Counted from the stretch's first letter, positions 1-11,565 are shown. The stretch is 64,000 bases of DNA from Lepas anatifera (GCA_034440635.1 JAOTON010000337.1:62001-126000); one strand, 5' to 3'. A program made the numbers and translations. The notes: generated by a model from the letters alone, not told the origin.

Positions 1-134
1 CTGTTAACCGATTTCGATAATAAGTGAGTGGCCTCCCAAAATTTTGCCGAAGATACAAAAATAATTGATAGTTTTGTTATCAGGATTTTTCAAATAGCAA
101 GAAACCACAATAATAATTTTTCGCGTATCTCCCT
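1..134. mobile_element. Right end of a K-type (AGGG) TTAA element, cut by window edge
   Basis: This segment matches the right end of the element at 12932-14164, with only scattered differences and the same order of motifs. It finishes in CGCGTATCTCCCT followed by TTAA at 135-138. The left part lies outside the window. It is non-coding. Confidence 0.75.
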
Positions 135-138
135 TTAA

Positions 139-639
139 GTACGAAGCAATCATTTCCTGACAAGGACTAAAAGTTTCTCTTCTTTGCCCATAACAGCTAA
201 GGCGATACGCTCAAAAGTGTGAAGGGGGAGGGGGCTAAAACGCCTCTTGTGCCAGGCACTGGTTAATCTAGATCAAGTGTGGTAGTGACTCGCTTTTAAC
301 TTTGACTTTGAATGATGATCGTGCCCGAAAAAATTAATGAATATGTAAAGAGGCGCTAGGCAACTATTTTCTAGATTACCTATTTATAATCTAGTTATGG
401 AACTGTACTGGATCTGTAGAAAAATTATTTGGCCTATTTTCTGAAATCATTTATGATACAAAGTTAGACAGCTTGCATTCTGGAAGTTTCCATTCATCGG
501 TGTCTTGCATCAGTATACCCTTGCAAATGGCACCGGCGGCATCACGTAAATAACTGACACCTGAAGACAACCACTCATTTTGGCACCCTCACCATCTTCT
601 TTTCAGCAAGCACGACACAAATTTACAGCTATCATTAAG
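139..639. other. Unrecognised non-coding stretch
   Basis: AT-rich sequence with no coding signal, RNA gene or repeat that I recognise. Short G-rich runs near 220-235 are the only low-complexity feature. Confidence 0.5.
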
Positions 640-1064
640 CGTCAGTGGCTAATTTATAAATCAGTTTTTGTTTGCGTCAGCCTTTGCTGCGCCGCTGGCC
701 AGTCCGGATACACCAGTCGTAAAGCTGAGCCCCCATCACGACTGTGAGCGCTGCACGCGAGCGCACAGCGGGCGCCATTTTCCAGGTGATAATTAAGTAA
801 CAGGTTCGTTAGATGCAGGCCGGACAGGCTTGCGCATGCGCGGACAGCCGAGCGGTGCCCACTGGCCGGGGCCCGCGCCCGCACTGCTCGGTCGTGAGTC
901 CCCGCTGCAGTCTGGTGCCCCCTCTCTTTGAGTCGGGCGGCACAGCTGGCTGCACTATCACAAGAAACCTGAGCGGAAAACACAGCAAGTGAAGTGGAAA
1001 AATAGTTGAATTCCCACCCCCGAGGCTGCCAAAAGAAGGATCCAACATTTAGGATGTAGCACAG
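640..1064 (+). promoter_or_regulatory. CpG-rich promoter-like stretch with possible first exon
   Basis: GC and CpG content rise sharply here against AT-rich flanks. A perfect NRF1-type palindrome, TGCGCATGCGC, lies at 831-841, and a YY1-like GCCATTTT at about 774. A near-consensus 5' splice site, CAG|GTAAGC, follows at 1064/1065. Together these fit a plus-strand CpG-island promoter with a non-coding first exon ending at 1064. The open frames on the minus strand here look like by-products of high GC. No downstream exon is recognised, so this remains a candidate. Confidence 0.35.
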
Positions 1065-1486
1065 GTAAGCTGCCACGTACTCTGCCCGACCCGTGGCCGT
1101 GGTATTTTATTTACTTCTCATAGGTTTTCGTTGCCTCTTATAAGCCACTGTTTATGGTTATGAGCACGCCGACGGGTGAGACCGTAACAACATAACAATA
1201 ACACATTGTTTTCAAGTTTCAAAGTCAGTTGCTTGTTTAATTGTATTCGATTCCATAGACATATAATTTCCAAAATACTATCGTATCCCATTGCCTTACA
1301 CTTTCAGGTAACTCCATCAAACTTACATCATCTATAAGGTTTTTAGCGGGATTTAGTTTCTGGTAAGGTATATAAAGAAGTTACTATCACCTCTTAAAAG
1401 GCGTGTCCAAAATCGGACATTTCCGATGAATAATTGTTGATAATGAAACTGTTAATGTAATGAAAAAAATCGCTTTATTTCCTGGT
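1065..1486. other. Unrecognised AT-rich stretch
   Basis: No gene, RNA or clear element end is seen. If 640-1064 is a first exon, this would be intron. A short motif, TTAAAAGG.GTGTCC, occurs here at about 1396 and again at 1810 in the same orientation, and may be a decayed element end. Confidence 0.45.
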
Positions 1487-1642
1487 ATTTCATTATGAGT
1501 TGGAACTTAGATTAATATATAATGAACGCATTGACCAGGAAAAAATGCATTTATACTTTTTACTAAAAAGTATAAATTCTTTTTTTCCTGGTCAATGCGT
1601 TAATAATGTATTAATTTAAGTTCTAACCCTCGATAATGAAAC
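1487..1642. repeat. Long near-perfect hairpin (palindromic element)
   Basis: The left arm (about 1487-1561) and right arm (about 1566-1642) are reverse complements over roughly 75 bases with few mismatches, and only about four bases (ACTA) form the loop. The arms share the core GCATTGACCAGGAAAAAA. TTTCATTAT is conserved at both outer ends. The structure resembles a palindromic MITE or a fold-back of one transposon end. No target duplication is evident. Confidence 0.8.
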
Positions 1643-2122
1643 TTACACGGATATATCGTTTGCTTGGTACACTTTTTTATAAGAATGAAAAATATACGAA
1701 AAAATATTTGAGGCAGACTCACAAAATGCTTGCACATCATGCTTATTTGCAAGAGTCACTGCATCTATAAGACATTGCTTGCAGAATGCCCGGGGATGTA
1801 TCACATGTCTTAAAAGGAGTGTCCGAAACACAATTAAGATATTTTATGCAATTTTACTACCCTTACTCACAATGATTCTAACGAACAGACCCTAGCCATT
1901 CATATTATCCTTCTGCTTGAAATGTTGCACCTGATGAAACATTCATTGATTCTTATGAGAGAAATGCGCAAAGAAAGATTTCTGTAGTAGCAAGTGGCTC
2001 ACAACACTTCTGCAGCACCAGCAGCAACTTTGTGTTGTCTTTTTCTGTCATGCCATTAGGGCATTGCTACTTTGATACTGATTGGCACCAGGCATTATCC
2101 CAGACTGGTGCCAGGCAGGGGC
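1643..2122. other. Unrecognised stretch
   Basis: Non-coding AT-rich sequence. It includes a small inverted repeat, GGCACCAGG to CTGGTGCC, at about 2085-2114, just outside the LINE insertion. Nothing else is recognised. Confidence 0.4.
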
Positions 2123-2137
2123 ATGACATATGTGCTG

Positions 2138-3882
2138 ATGATGATTTGATGATGATTTGGGCTTAAGGGCGCGCCAACCTAAAGGTCTATAGGCCCATGT
2201 CACTGCCGTAAAACACAACGTAAAATATCATCCGCTGAACACTCCTTGTTACCCTTATTCCTTGCAGTTAGTTGTGTCTGTAAGCAAAATAGTAAGAGGT
2301 TCCGTCGTCAATCGGTCCTCGAGAGTGGTAACAAAGGGGATTTCCAAAGCTTAACCAACACAGTTCGTAGAAAAACTCACATTCACATTGTCACTCCTAT
2401 CAAGCACAAGTCCTCGCCCGGGTCGAATACAATCACGAAATCGGCTGCTCTTAGATAATCTAGCACTTTTCAATCATGTCCGAGTCCGGGCCAATCAGAT
2501 GGACAGTGTGGAAGACGTGACCCAAAATGTGAAGCCTCGATTATCATACTCCGCAGACACCAGGACGTGCCGACCGACAAGGGGTCGCGCATCGCCAACA
2601 ATAAGGCCTGGGCTCGCCACATAGCAGATATCGGTGGTGGCCAGACAATGGCCGTTCGCAACGGCGAGAGCCACCTCCTCACGGCGATGGGAGCGCATAG
2701 AGGACAGCCACTCACCAATGTTGGGTTTTATTACCTGAGCTTGTTTTTGTCTGCTCCTGCCATTCCCGTTGCCATACATTGCGAGGTGGACAGATATGTG
2801 GGAAAGATCTCGAGCAGGATCGACTGTCTTTTTTACAGGGTCTCTGGCAGCTCGCCGGGCTGCGCATCAGCCGCTTCTTCGTCGGATACCGCGTGACTCG
2901 GCCATAACGAGGGTTTATCCTTACCCTGTCCGGCGAGTCGGCTGGTGGGAGCAATCTTTACACGGCCGTCGCTTGGATTAAAGCCTTAAAGCCTGGACAC
3001 TACTAAGACTGTCGGTGAAAATTACATTTCTGGTGTCGTCACTGGCTTCTTGAACGGAGCTTTGTCTAATGCAGTAGTTCCGAGGTAAAGACGATGAAAA
3101 GGTGACAGTGAAATTTGTAGTCACTGAGTCAGTAAGCACATCCCGCCGAACTCGTTTTTGATCCATCGGTGAAAACTGGACATAATCTGCTTTTTGTGAT
3201 GTGTTTGAGGGCTAAATATTTAGTTCCGAGGAGCCGTGTCCGATTTGGTCCTGCCAGAGAGTCGTGTCAGCCTTTGGTGGTATTAGTTCCCTGGTGGGAT
3301 ATCCGAGAGCTCGCTGCGACTTATGATACGGCGTTGGATCCACATTCGCCCGGAGGCGATGCACACGCACACCTGGGAAGTCTTTCGCTGTTCAACAAAC
3401 GCAGCATGTCATGCGAGAAAACGGCGTTGTACGTGGGATGGGGCGGAGACTGGGCCGTTTGTCGCATGCGCTGTCCCGCATGCGTCGTTCTTGAGAGGGG
3501 TGGTTCGTTAGCCTCCACCGCAGGCTGGCGCGTGGTGTGGTCTAAATGCTCCTGTAGCTACTCGGTGCGCTTGATGGATCGTTCCGCATCGTTTGGCTGA
3601 TTTCGATGCGAGTCGTAGACGAAACGGCGTAGTCCATCTTGGAACGGACAAGGGACCGATATAAGTGGAAGTGTTTTCCTGTCAGCTCCGTACGATGACG
3701 GATGCACATTTTAGGACATTTAGGATTTGAAACACTTGTCACGGAATTCCTAATGTGTGTGCTGTAGTTAGCCGTTTATCAAATGTCACCCCGAAATTTT
3801 GCCGTGGTTGAAAGGGATGTTTTGCCGCAACGATACCGTTGGTTCCGCGGCCCTGCGCCTGCGACAAAATGGACACCCGCGG
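2138..3882 (-). mobile_element. 5'-truncated non-LTR retrotransposon (LINE), 1745 bp
   Basis: The insertion is framed by a perfect 15-bp target duplication, ATGACATATGTGCTG, at 2123-2137 and 3883-3897. Read on the minus strand it begins abruptly inside reverse-transcriptase coding sequence, as expected for a 5' truncation. It continues through the RT C-terminus, RNase H and a C-terminal tail, then a 3' UTR, and ends in ATCATCA-type repeats at 2138-2155. The 3' UTR holds the core TTGGGCTTAAGGGCGCGCC (plus-strand reading, about 2157-2176), which resembles the SINE tails at 5385, 16835 and 33672. An RNase H domain after RT suggests the I/Jockey side of LINE diversity; the clade is not assigned. 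Confidence 0.93.
2470..3850 (-). pseudogene. Decayed LINE ORF2: RT C-terminus, RNase H, tail
   Basis: Fragments appear in family order along the minus strand, in several frames. NFGVTFDKRLT (about 3740-3810) matches the RT thumb-side FLGV.FD..L motif. LYRSLVRSKMDYA (about 3630-3670) matches the lYrslvrSklDYG motif. EANEPPLS (about 3500) matches the conserved EPPL block. IFTDSLSSVQAL (about 2985-3020) is the RNase H box around the catalytic Asp. Near 2495-2760 come W.REW, IKPNIGEWL and a decayed cysteine/histidine-type tail. Frameshifts and stops separate the blocks, so no protein can be made. The RT active-site region is missing through 5' truncation. Confidence 0.88.
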
Positions 3883-3897
3883 ATGACATATGTGCTG

Positions 3898-5370
3898 CAT
3901 TGTGAAAATGTTTAAGGGTGCTTTTTTGGACTGGCTAAAGAAATAGTGGGGAGGGGGCTGGTTGGGGTGGAAAAGTATAATAATGCCCATGAGACTGGAA
4001 ATATTTTTCAGGCAGTCATTCTTCTCATGGTTACTGACTAAATACCTTGTTGTTTTCTGTGACTGATCCCAGTGCTTTGGCATGGCTCGCTGCAGTCGTC
4101 AGGGCTGGGATATGGCTTAAAAGCTTTAGGCAGTGACAGCGGAATGTTCGAATTTAAGGGGAGCACCATGGGCTTTTCAACCCATTTCCTTCCAGTCAAC
4201 ACCATAGGGTTAGGGTTAAAGTTTCGTATTGAAGGGGGATGGTGCCCCAGTGCCCCCCCCAGTTCCATCGGCAGTGGCTTTAGGGGTGCCTTCTAACGTT
4301 TAGGCATGTTTCTCTAACTTTTAATGGTGCTCACGCACCCCTAAAAGTATGAAAGTCTACACACTTGCCCATTTCAGTTGACTGCCAGAGCTCCTCGTTC
4401 AATTCACTTCCCTTGCAAACTGCTTTACTTAGTAATCTAATCCTATCTGTGCATGGATTTACGCTGAAATGTTGTGGTAGTTAGGAGTCATACTGTAAAG
4501 CCTATTGAAATCCATCGACAGATATTTTCTGCAGGGCCAGCAAGGCCCATTAGGAAGCATGTACTTACGCAATAGCGACATTAATTTCGAAGAGCCTTAG
4601 TGAGTTAAGGCAAATGTAGTTATGTACTGAGTTGGAAACAGACCTTTTGGCGACTCAAGACTGACAATCTGAAAATGGTAAACTCTGGCTTAATGACCCC
4701 ATTGGGCCAGGAAAAGTACGAAAACCAGTGTTTGCCGATATTTAGTATGGTTTTTCCAAGCCATCCCAAAGTTACCTTGTGCTGCGTTCAGTAAATTATG
4801 CTGCAAAGCCAGACAGATATTTGGGTCAGAGTCGATGCCTTCCCAAATCTCAAGGAGCTTCAACTCAAATATGGTTTTGGCTCGATAACATAATGTACCG
4901 AATATCATGCAACCAAACTGAAAGCTTATGTATATGCATGACGTGCAAAAAATTAAGGTACTTGATTTAGACTCACCCAATTGAGTCAGGGATCGAGTTT
5001 TCTCTTATTCAGACTGAGTTTTCTCTTAATCTCTATTCAGACATTTATTCACCAATAAGTCTGATTGGAAGGTCTACAGGTTTCAGGAATTTTTTTTAAG
5101 TTTTGCTCAGGAAGAATATTACCGTGAGGCTTTTACGTCTCAGATTTCTAACTTTATCACAACTTGTTTCGCGCAATTGGAGCAAAGGAATCTCTGACAA
5201 GGAAGCAAGGAACTTCAATGTTTTTATCTGTTCACTTATCTATAATATTATACCCCGGTGAGCAAAATGGCTCTTGTCACAAAACTGAGAGGGCGAAAAC
5301 CCGCAAACGTTTCCAAATCAAGCATTTAGCCTCTCAGCACTAATATACCCCCCCGCCTCTCCCCGCTAGA
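3898..5370. other. Unrecognised stretch, no gene seen
   Basis: Mixed AT-rich DNA. A 96-codon minus-strand frame at 4690-4980 has ordinary amino-acid composition but no domain, homologue or splice context that I recognise, so it is not called. Two adjacent TTAGGG units near 4205 are chance-level. Confidence 0.4.
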
Positions 5371-5374
5371 GCAG

Positions 5375-5440
5375 TGGTGGGGTTTTGGGGTTTTTAGGGC
5401 GCACCGACAACGTAGGTCATACGGCCTTCGGAGGGATTGA
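5375..5440 (-). mobile_element. SINE tail fragment
   Basis: The segment contains TTGGGGTTTTTAGGGCGCACC, then GACAACGTAGGTCATACGGCC, with the same order of blocks as the complete SINE at 33661-33846 and the LINE 3' UTR at 2157. Only the tail core is recognisable. No tRNA-like head or target duplication was found. Confidence 0.45.
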
Positions 5441-6248
5441 TATTGGGCGTCGGAACAATGACAGCTCGGCCTTGAATATCCACAAAATATTTGGTCTATT
5501 ATTTGCTCTTATTTTGTTAACATGCGATTTTCTTAACCGCACTAAGAGGTTGAAAGTTTAGGTCAACAGATTTTGATTAAAGCCGGCTAATAAATGGCAC
5601 AGCGGCCGCAATGGAAGCCAATTTTGAATTAAAATTACGGAAATTAGATATCACTATGTACATGATATCATACCTAGGTGTGCCTCAGTTAAGCCAAGTG
5701 TTTCATTGCAACTTAGCTATGCAAAGTTTCTTGCCTTAGTGGCAAGGCAACAAACCAGTTTCTAGATACAATATTCGACTTTAGATTTATTGAAAGGCAT
5801 TGGATTTGAGTACTGAATATGAAAGTCCCGTCTACCAAAAATGCCTTACCTATACCGTTACCTGTAGGTACTTTGCATAGTGCCGAAGTCATTAACTTTT
5901 TCATGAGGAAATTTGCAAAGAAACAAAACGTAGTACACTGGAAGGAAAATGTGAGTGTGCCTCAGGCGCTTCATAAGGCCTATTTGGATGGATTCTGCTG
6001 AATTCAGTTTTCGTTTCCATTTCTCCCAGCTGAAGGGTTTAGTATATTTTCCATCCCTTCCCCTTCCCATGTCTTCCCCTTGTGTATTTAATCAAGAATA
6101 AACAGAAAATACCTATTTCGCGCGATTACTTTCTTTTTCTTTGGTATGTTGCAGGGGACAAACTACTCAGGAAAAAGGCACCCAGGATATGTATTGTTTT
6201 GATTCATTTTATTATATTGTAATATTTTGTGCGTATGCGATTCTTTAC
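5441..6248. other. Unrecognised stretch, no gene seen
   Basis: AT-rich sequence with a 60-codon plus-strand frame at 5819-6001. That frame matches no family I know and lacks supporting context. Nothing else is seen. Confidence 0.4.
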
Positions 6249-6252
6249 TTAG

Positions 6253-7112
6253 CACACCGATTGACGGGGGCTGATACCTGCCCCCTCAGGTTTTTTGGAG
6301 ATAGAATAACATCGGTGGTGCGTAGCGCCACCGTACTTGATACACCTTTCTCTGATCATTTGTACAACTTAAGGAAAAATTTAGGTAACTTTCATAAAAT
6401 TTTTGGTCATCTCAGGTCAAGTCGCCAGTGCAGGTCAATGACCTCACCTAAAAAAATTAAGGTAGCATAAGTCAGAACAGGGTGAATCTATGCGATTAAA
6501 AATCATATCATGTAATGGGCCCACCGAGTTCTTCACAATTGGACTCCGTTATTTTTATATCGATGATCTAAGGTCAGGTACCAGCCATGACCTCTCCATT
6601 GGAAATACACGGGAACAATGGTTTAAACTGAATAATCTAGTAATGGATAGCGGTAGAGAATTCATTTTAACGCTATTAGGTTTTCCTTATCTTTGCAGTT
6701 CTAATGATATGCATTTTGACCTAATTTAACCTTGACCTGACTTCCAGTCAGATCAAATTCTATATTTGACCTGATTAAACCTAATAAGGTCTCATTATGT
6801 ATCCTTCGATTCGGTTTACTGCAGGGATGGAAATAGTTTAGATTTGTTTGCTCTATTTTTATTAGTTCAAATGTAATGGCTGAAAGCCTTCATCTACATA
6901 TTATCCCCATGGTGGAATGCCTTGACCACTAGTGACCTTAAATGTGACCTGAAAAGAATTGTTCAAATTTTTATATAGAGGATTGGATGGTTTATCCACC
7001 ACCATTTACTGTTTTACGCTATCTATCGTGGTTCTCGAGATATTGGGGGAAGGGGGCGGATAGCCGCCCCTCGTCAAAGTGAAGTTGGCTCAGACCCCCG
7101 TCAATGTGCCTG
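6253..7112 (-). mobile_element. T2-type TTAA element, old copy, 860 bp
   Basis: The ends are CACACCGATTGACGGGGG on the left and CCCCCGTCAATGTGCCTG on the right. They are flanked by TTAG (a mutated TTAA) at 6249-6252 and TTAA at 7113-7116. The interior follows the better copies at 32088 and 46754 in reverse orientation: the small hairpin GGTGGTGCGTAGCGCCACC (about 6313-6333), the TGACC-rich middle (6400-6790) and the GGCTCAGACCCCCGTCAATG end. It shows more substitutions than the other T2 copies and has no open gene. Confidence 0.82.
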
Positions 7113-7116
7113 TTAA

Positions 7117-7834
7117 AACTACGTTCGTCTGATTTCCTATGCTGGTAACTTTATTTTTCGACATTTATGCATTTATTGGGGATGGAATTTATCAAATTTA
7201 GAATCGCCCTGAGCTGGCAAAGATTCTGTTTGATTTGCTCTTGTTGTTCCCCGAAAACTCCCCGAACCGAACTGGGGACATTTGTGTTTATTTGCACCAG
7301 AAATACACACCCAGTCTCACTATGTTATACGACAGGTATTTTCATTTATTGGGACCTATGCGGGACAGTGGTGTCCGCACGCTGCCTTTCACTTACCCCA
7401 ACGTATGATACAGCGAGGCTATCCCGATTTCTCGGGCCTGTCGTAACAGAGGACCGCTCCTGTGACATACGGCGAGGTCGTGCCCTCGGGGGGAGCCACG
7501 GATCAGTGGATCTATTTTAAGGCTGATAGGCCCGTGATTTCAATAACAAGGGCACTGGTTTGTCAGCAAAACTCCCGTGTCAAGGCAATCACCACCCAGT
7601 TTCCTGCCCTCTCCTGGTTAGGAGGCGGCCAAGGAAAGGGCTGCTAGAAGTCTGCTTTGATCCAGGGACCTTCCACATACAAGTTTCACGTCTTAACCAA
7701 CTGCACCACCACTGCGGTAATCCAAATCATATTAATATGTGTCTTTCCTTTGATACTGCTGTCCGATTAGCATATTTTACTTTGTTTTTATTTTGATTTG
7801 TAAACTATCACAGGCATCCCATCATCCAAGCATT
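7117..7834. other. Unrecognised stretch, no gene seen
   Basis: Moderate GC. A plus-strand frame at 7167-7520 (117 codons) shows no recognised domain. A repeat-like segment, possibly a decayed SINE, lies around 7590-7720. Confidence 0.35.
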
Positions 7835-8130
7835 GTCAGAGCCGCATGACGAAATCCATGGAGCGAAGCGCATTGAGATTTCTCAAGCGGCTCTATTCTG
7901 GCCGCTCAGACGGGTCTCGTCGTGGTCTGTCAGAGCCGCATGACGAAATCCATGGAGCGAAGCGCATTGAGATTTCTCAAGCGGCTCTATTCTGGCCGCT
8001 CAGACGGGTCTCGTCGTGGTCTGTTGTTGTTGTCAGAAGCCGGTGACGAACGAAGTAAGAAACGGCTTCTATTCTGACAGTTTTTCCGGTCTCGTCGTCG
8101 TTGTCTGTCAGAAGCCGGTGACGAACGAAG
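7835..8130. repeat. Tandem repeat, 94-bp units plus shortened variants
   Basis: Two virtually identical 94-bp units begin at 7835 and 7929 (GTCAGAGCCGCATGACGAAA). Two shorter, diverged units follow from about 8032 and 8107 (GTCAGAAGCCGGTGACGAAC). Each unit contains an internal inverted motif, so the array could form serial hairpins. Confidence 0.85.
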
Positions 8131-8162
8131 TAATTGTTGTTGTTGTTGTTGTTGTTGTTGTC
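8130..8162. repeat. (GTT)n microsatellite
   Basis: About ten GTT/TTG triplets in a row. The same triplet run precedes the related repeats at 10243 and 11566, so it may belong to the end of that repeat family. Confidence 0.9.
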
Positions 8163-9085
8163 TGTTCTGAGCGCTGGTATCAGAGACCTAAAACTTTTGT
8201 GGATAGAAGGCACTTCCAAATGAATAAGCACCACGGTTGTCAATTTTCAAAATTTTCAAAATTTTGCCCAGAATTTTGCATTATGTGATTTTTAACTTTT
8301 ATTTTTTCTATTTTTTGCTAATTCTTCTAGACTCTTCGAACTTTCACCCTTTTACATCAGGGAAATTTGTAGTTCACACAAAAAGTTGGAAAGAAAAAGC
8401 TTTAAATTTAGGGCTCTAAATTAGCTTTTAAACTTTGCACCCTAAATTTGGCATAAAACTCATGGTCTAAACTACAGGCTCGAAATATCTGAAGCTACAG
8501 CAGTTCAGGTTCTGAGTCAAATATCAACTTAAAGGCCGGTTTGTGCAGTACTGCACAAACACAGAAACAAAACAAAAACGGAAATTTAAGGGTCCTTTTT
8601 GGCCCATTCCGTGAAGGTCTGCATTTCCCAAAATATCATTCAAACCCTTATATCTTCCGATCTAATTGATAAAAATTAGTTCCCATTTCAGATAATAAGA
8701 GAGAATAGCCTCCTTTATTATATATTCAGAGATAAAAACTTTCAGACTGAAACTTTTTTATTTTATAGGCAAAAATAAAATATACGTTTTTAAAATTTTT
8801 ATTCTCAGCCCCTGGTTTCCAGACCATGATAGCTACGGTATTGAACTTAACACGGCTGGATAGAAAACTTCGTTGCCGTCATTTTTCTCACTGATACCCC
8901 CCACTTATCTCTTACGGCTTCCGCGCTATAAGCCGTAAAATGCATTTCAAAGTGGTAATTTTATCAGTTCATTTTTGCTTCACACCGGGGTTTAGGGTGG
9001 TTAGAGTCATTGGAGGGAAATGAAATTTTGCATGCAGCTAGGTAAGAGACATATGTCGACATTCCATCTGCATATATATCAATGA
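8163..9085. repeat. Diverged third copy of the 1.3-kb repeat family
   Basis: The segment aligns in order, at low identity, with 10255-11160 and 11577-12490. Shared landmarks are the GTCTGT start after GTT triplets, the TTTTCTAATTTTTACTT-like block, the CTGGTTTCCA block and the TTTGCTTCACACC.GGTTT block. It is the oldest of the three copies and lacks the tRNA-like segment of the other two. Confidence 0.65.
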
Positions 9086-9784
9086 AACACCAAGTTACCT
9101 TTACTAACATGCCGTTTCTCCACGCATCGTTGTAGCAAATCACCACGCGTCACCCCTGCGTCCACGTCGCGGCAACGCCGGCGATCGGCGCGGCCGTTTC
9201 TGTTTATTTATGGTCTGGTAAAAAGTACCCAACACTACCCATAATTCATCACAAGTAATTAGAGTACCGTAAAAGTCTGAGTTTACAATAAGAGTATTAT
9301 GTTTCTGTTTTTGGACCATGGGTGGATCCAGGGAATAAGTAGGCTAGGTGCCCCCCACCCTTCTCCCCCATCCCCTCCCCCAACCCCCAATCGACCATCG
9401 GCGCCCTCTGAAATTGTAAAGACACGCCTCTCAAGGTCGATGACGCTCCCTGAAATGTCGCTTCCCATACGCGGATCCAGGATTGCCTATCGGGGGCGAG
9501 GTGGAAGGGGAAACTTCCTGGTGGGCGCTATCTACACCAGGGACGCCACTTTTGGCCGGAAAAACCTATCAAGTAGGCGCTAAAACCTATCAGTAGACCC
9601 CGATACCTGCATCTCGGGGAAAACGACATTTCAGGGGGTGCCATCGAACTTTCCAGTGGTTTCCGGGACAATTTCAGGGGGCGCTAAGATTCTATGGGGG
9701 GCACCTGTCCCCTTTCCCCTTGGATCCGCCTATGTCGCTTCGGGGGCGGGGGGCACGGAGTTGGGGCGTTACTGGTGTGGGCGT
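9086..9784. other. GC-rich stretch with repeated CGGATCCAGG motifs
   Basis: Several C/G homopolymer-rich blocks lie here with GGATCC-containing motifs at about 9334, 9473 and 9720. The motifs resemble the ends of the small hAT-type elements elsewhere in the window. No complete element can be bounded and no gene is seen. Confidence 0.4.
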
Positions 9785-10236
9785 AAGGAGATCGAGCATA
9801 AGCGGATCCAGGACATCAGCATGGGGGTAAGGGCTAAAGAGTTCGAGCATAGGCGGACCCAGGACATCAGTACGAGGGTGGGGCTAGGGAGTTAGAGCAT
9901 AGGCGGATCCAGGCCATCGGTACGAGGGTCGGGCTAGGGAGTTAGAGCATAGGCGTATCCAGGACATTAGTACGGGGATGGGGCTAACAGCTGAGCATTA
10001 GCGGAATCAGGATATCAGTACGGGGTGAGACTCGGGAGTTCCAGAATAGGCGGATCCAGGACATCAGTAGGGGGTAGGGGCTACGGAGTTCGAGCATAGG
10101 CGGATCCAGGATATTAGTACGGGGATGGGGCTAAAGAGCTCGAGCAGAGGCGGATCTAGGACATCAGTACGGCGGTGGGGCTAAGAAGCTCGAGCATAAG
10201 CGGATTCAGCTGATGGGGTGGGGCTCGGGAGCTCGA
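9785..10236. repeat. Minisatellite, about 50-bp unit, about 9 copies
   Basis: Units follow the pattern GAGCATAGGCGGATCCAGG, then ACATCAGTACGGGG and GTGGGGCTAGGGAGTTC, repeated with substitutions about every 50 bases. The core GGCGGATCCAGG matches the terminal motif of the hAT-type elements (CAGTGGCGGATCCAGG), so the array may be an amplified transposon end. Confidence 0.88.
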
Positions 10237-10242
10237 TTGTTG

Positions 10243-11565
10243 TTGTTGTTGGCGTCTGTCAGTCCTGAGAATTGATGTCAGAGCTCTGGAATTTTGTAGG
10301 GTGATAGCCCTTCTGCTCCAGACACCCAAACTGAAGGCCCGAGTCGAAATCCAAAATAGTTTTTGAGAAATTTTGGCTCAAACTTTTTCTGTTTTATATT
10401 TTTCTAATTTTTACTTCTTACGCTACGAACTTGAAATTTATGTCCTTTTCAAAGGATAACAAGGGCCAGCTAGGGGAAAGAATTGAGCTGATCCGACAAT
10501 ATTTATTGCGTGAAAACGCGGCATTTCTCACGCGAGCAAAAAACCTGCTAAAAGTTGATGGCCGACTTGTGCGCTCGAAATGTCAGAAGACAGGCCTCAG
10601 TTAGCTGAAAGACAGTTACCTAGGGGTAGCTAGGAAAATTTTGTAGTGCTTAGGCATAGTTTAGAGTGCAAAACGCAAAATTTTGACCTACTTTTTACAG
10701 TTCTTCCGGAAGACTGAATTTTGGTTCATTTCATTTCAACGTTAATATCTCACAATCTAATTGACCGATTTAAGTTTTCATTTCAAATAATGAAAGAACA
10801 TTGCTTCCGCCTGATAATATTTGGAGATGGAAATTTTGAATGTGAAATTCTTTGTTCTATAGGCATAAATAGAAATGGAGTCAAAAAACTTTTTATTTGC
10901 ATCTTCCTGGTTCCAAGCTCATGTCACTCACAAACTCAGAACTGACATGGCTGAATAGGGAAGTTACGTGCGATCATTTCGCTCACTTATACTACCCATC
11001 TATCTCTAATGGCTTTCGAGTAATTAGTCCAAAATGTATTACAAGATGCTAAATTTATCGGACCACCTTTGCTTCTCACCATGGTTTCAAGTCCTTAAAA
11101 TGGATGGAAGTGGAAGATATTTGGCATGGAGCTAGCTTAGGATCCTAGCTCGACGATACAAATAATTTCAGCCCAAAAGACTGCTTGGTTCGTCTTCTAT
11201 AAGCACCTTTATATCGTGCCTTTTCGGGACAAGCACAGCACCCGGCGCCAGCGGCCCGGCATATTCGGCGGAGTTGTACCAGCCAGTGACCTCCTGACGG
11301 GTCACAGCTGTTCAGCTAGTGGGAGGGTGAGTAGTGTGGCACGGTGGTCTAGTGGTTAGAGGCCCGGTCTATTGATCAGGTAGGTCCGGGTCGAATCCGG
11401 GGATGGCCACGTACTCTTTATTGGTTATTTCAAAGAAAAGAATGATAAAACGGACTTACAGGCTTATGAAGAGATACATTAAGAACGAAATATGGTTTGC
11501 TTTCGGCACATTGTCATGCGGCTCTCCTGCGCCGGTGGGGCGTTAGCCCAGGCCGCAGGCCGAGG
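10243..11565. repeat. 1.32-kb direct tandem repeat, unit 1
   Basis: It is followed immediately by unit 2 (11566-12890), with only scattered substitutions between them. Both begin TTGTTGTTGGCGTCTGTC and end GGCCGCAGGCCGAGG. A tRNA-like segment lies near the 3' end at 11336-11410. Open frames across the unit are short and not family-like. An older relative is at 8163-9085. Confidence 0.95.
11336..11410 (+). repeat. tRNA-like segment (SINE head or tRNA pseudogene), unit 1
   Basis: A 75-base stretch has an A-box-like GGTCTAGTGGTTAGAGG and a B-box-like GGGTCGAATCC at tRNA spacing. A D-arm (GGTC/GGCC) and an anticodon-like arm (CCGGTC..GATCAGG) can pair. The acceptor stem pairs poorly and the B box deviates (GGGTCG). 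It lies inside a tandem repeat and continues into unique tail sequence, which favours a SINE-type origin over a working tRNA. Confidence 0.55.

Noticed and set aside
4205..4220. TTAGGG-like telomere repeats
   Set aside because: Only two units in mixed sequence.
7835..8130. A CRISPR array
   Set aside because: The units are contiguous 94-bp repeats without unique spacers, and the DNA is animal.
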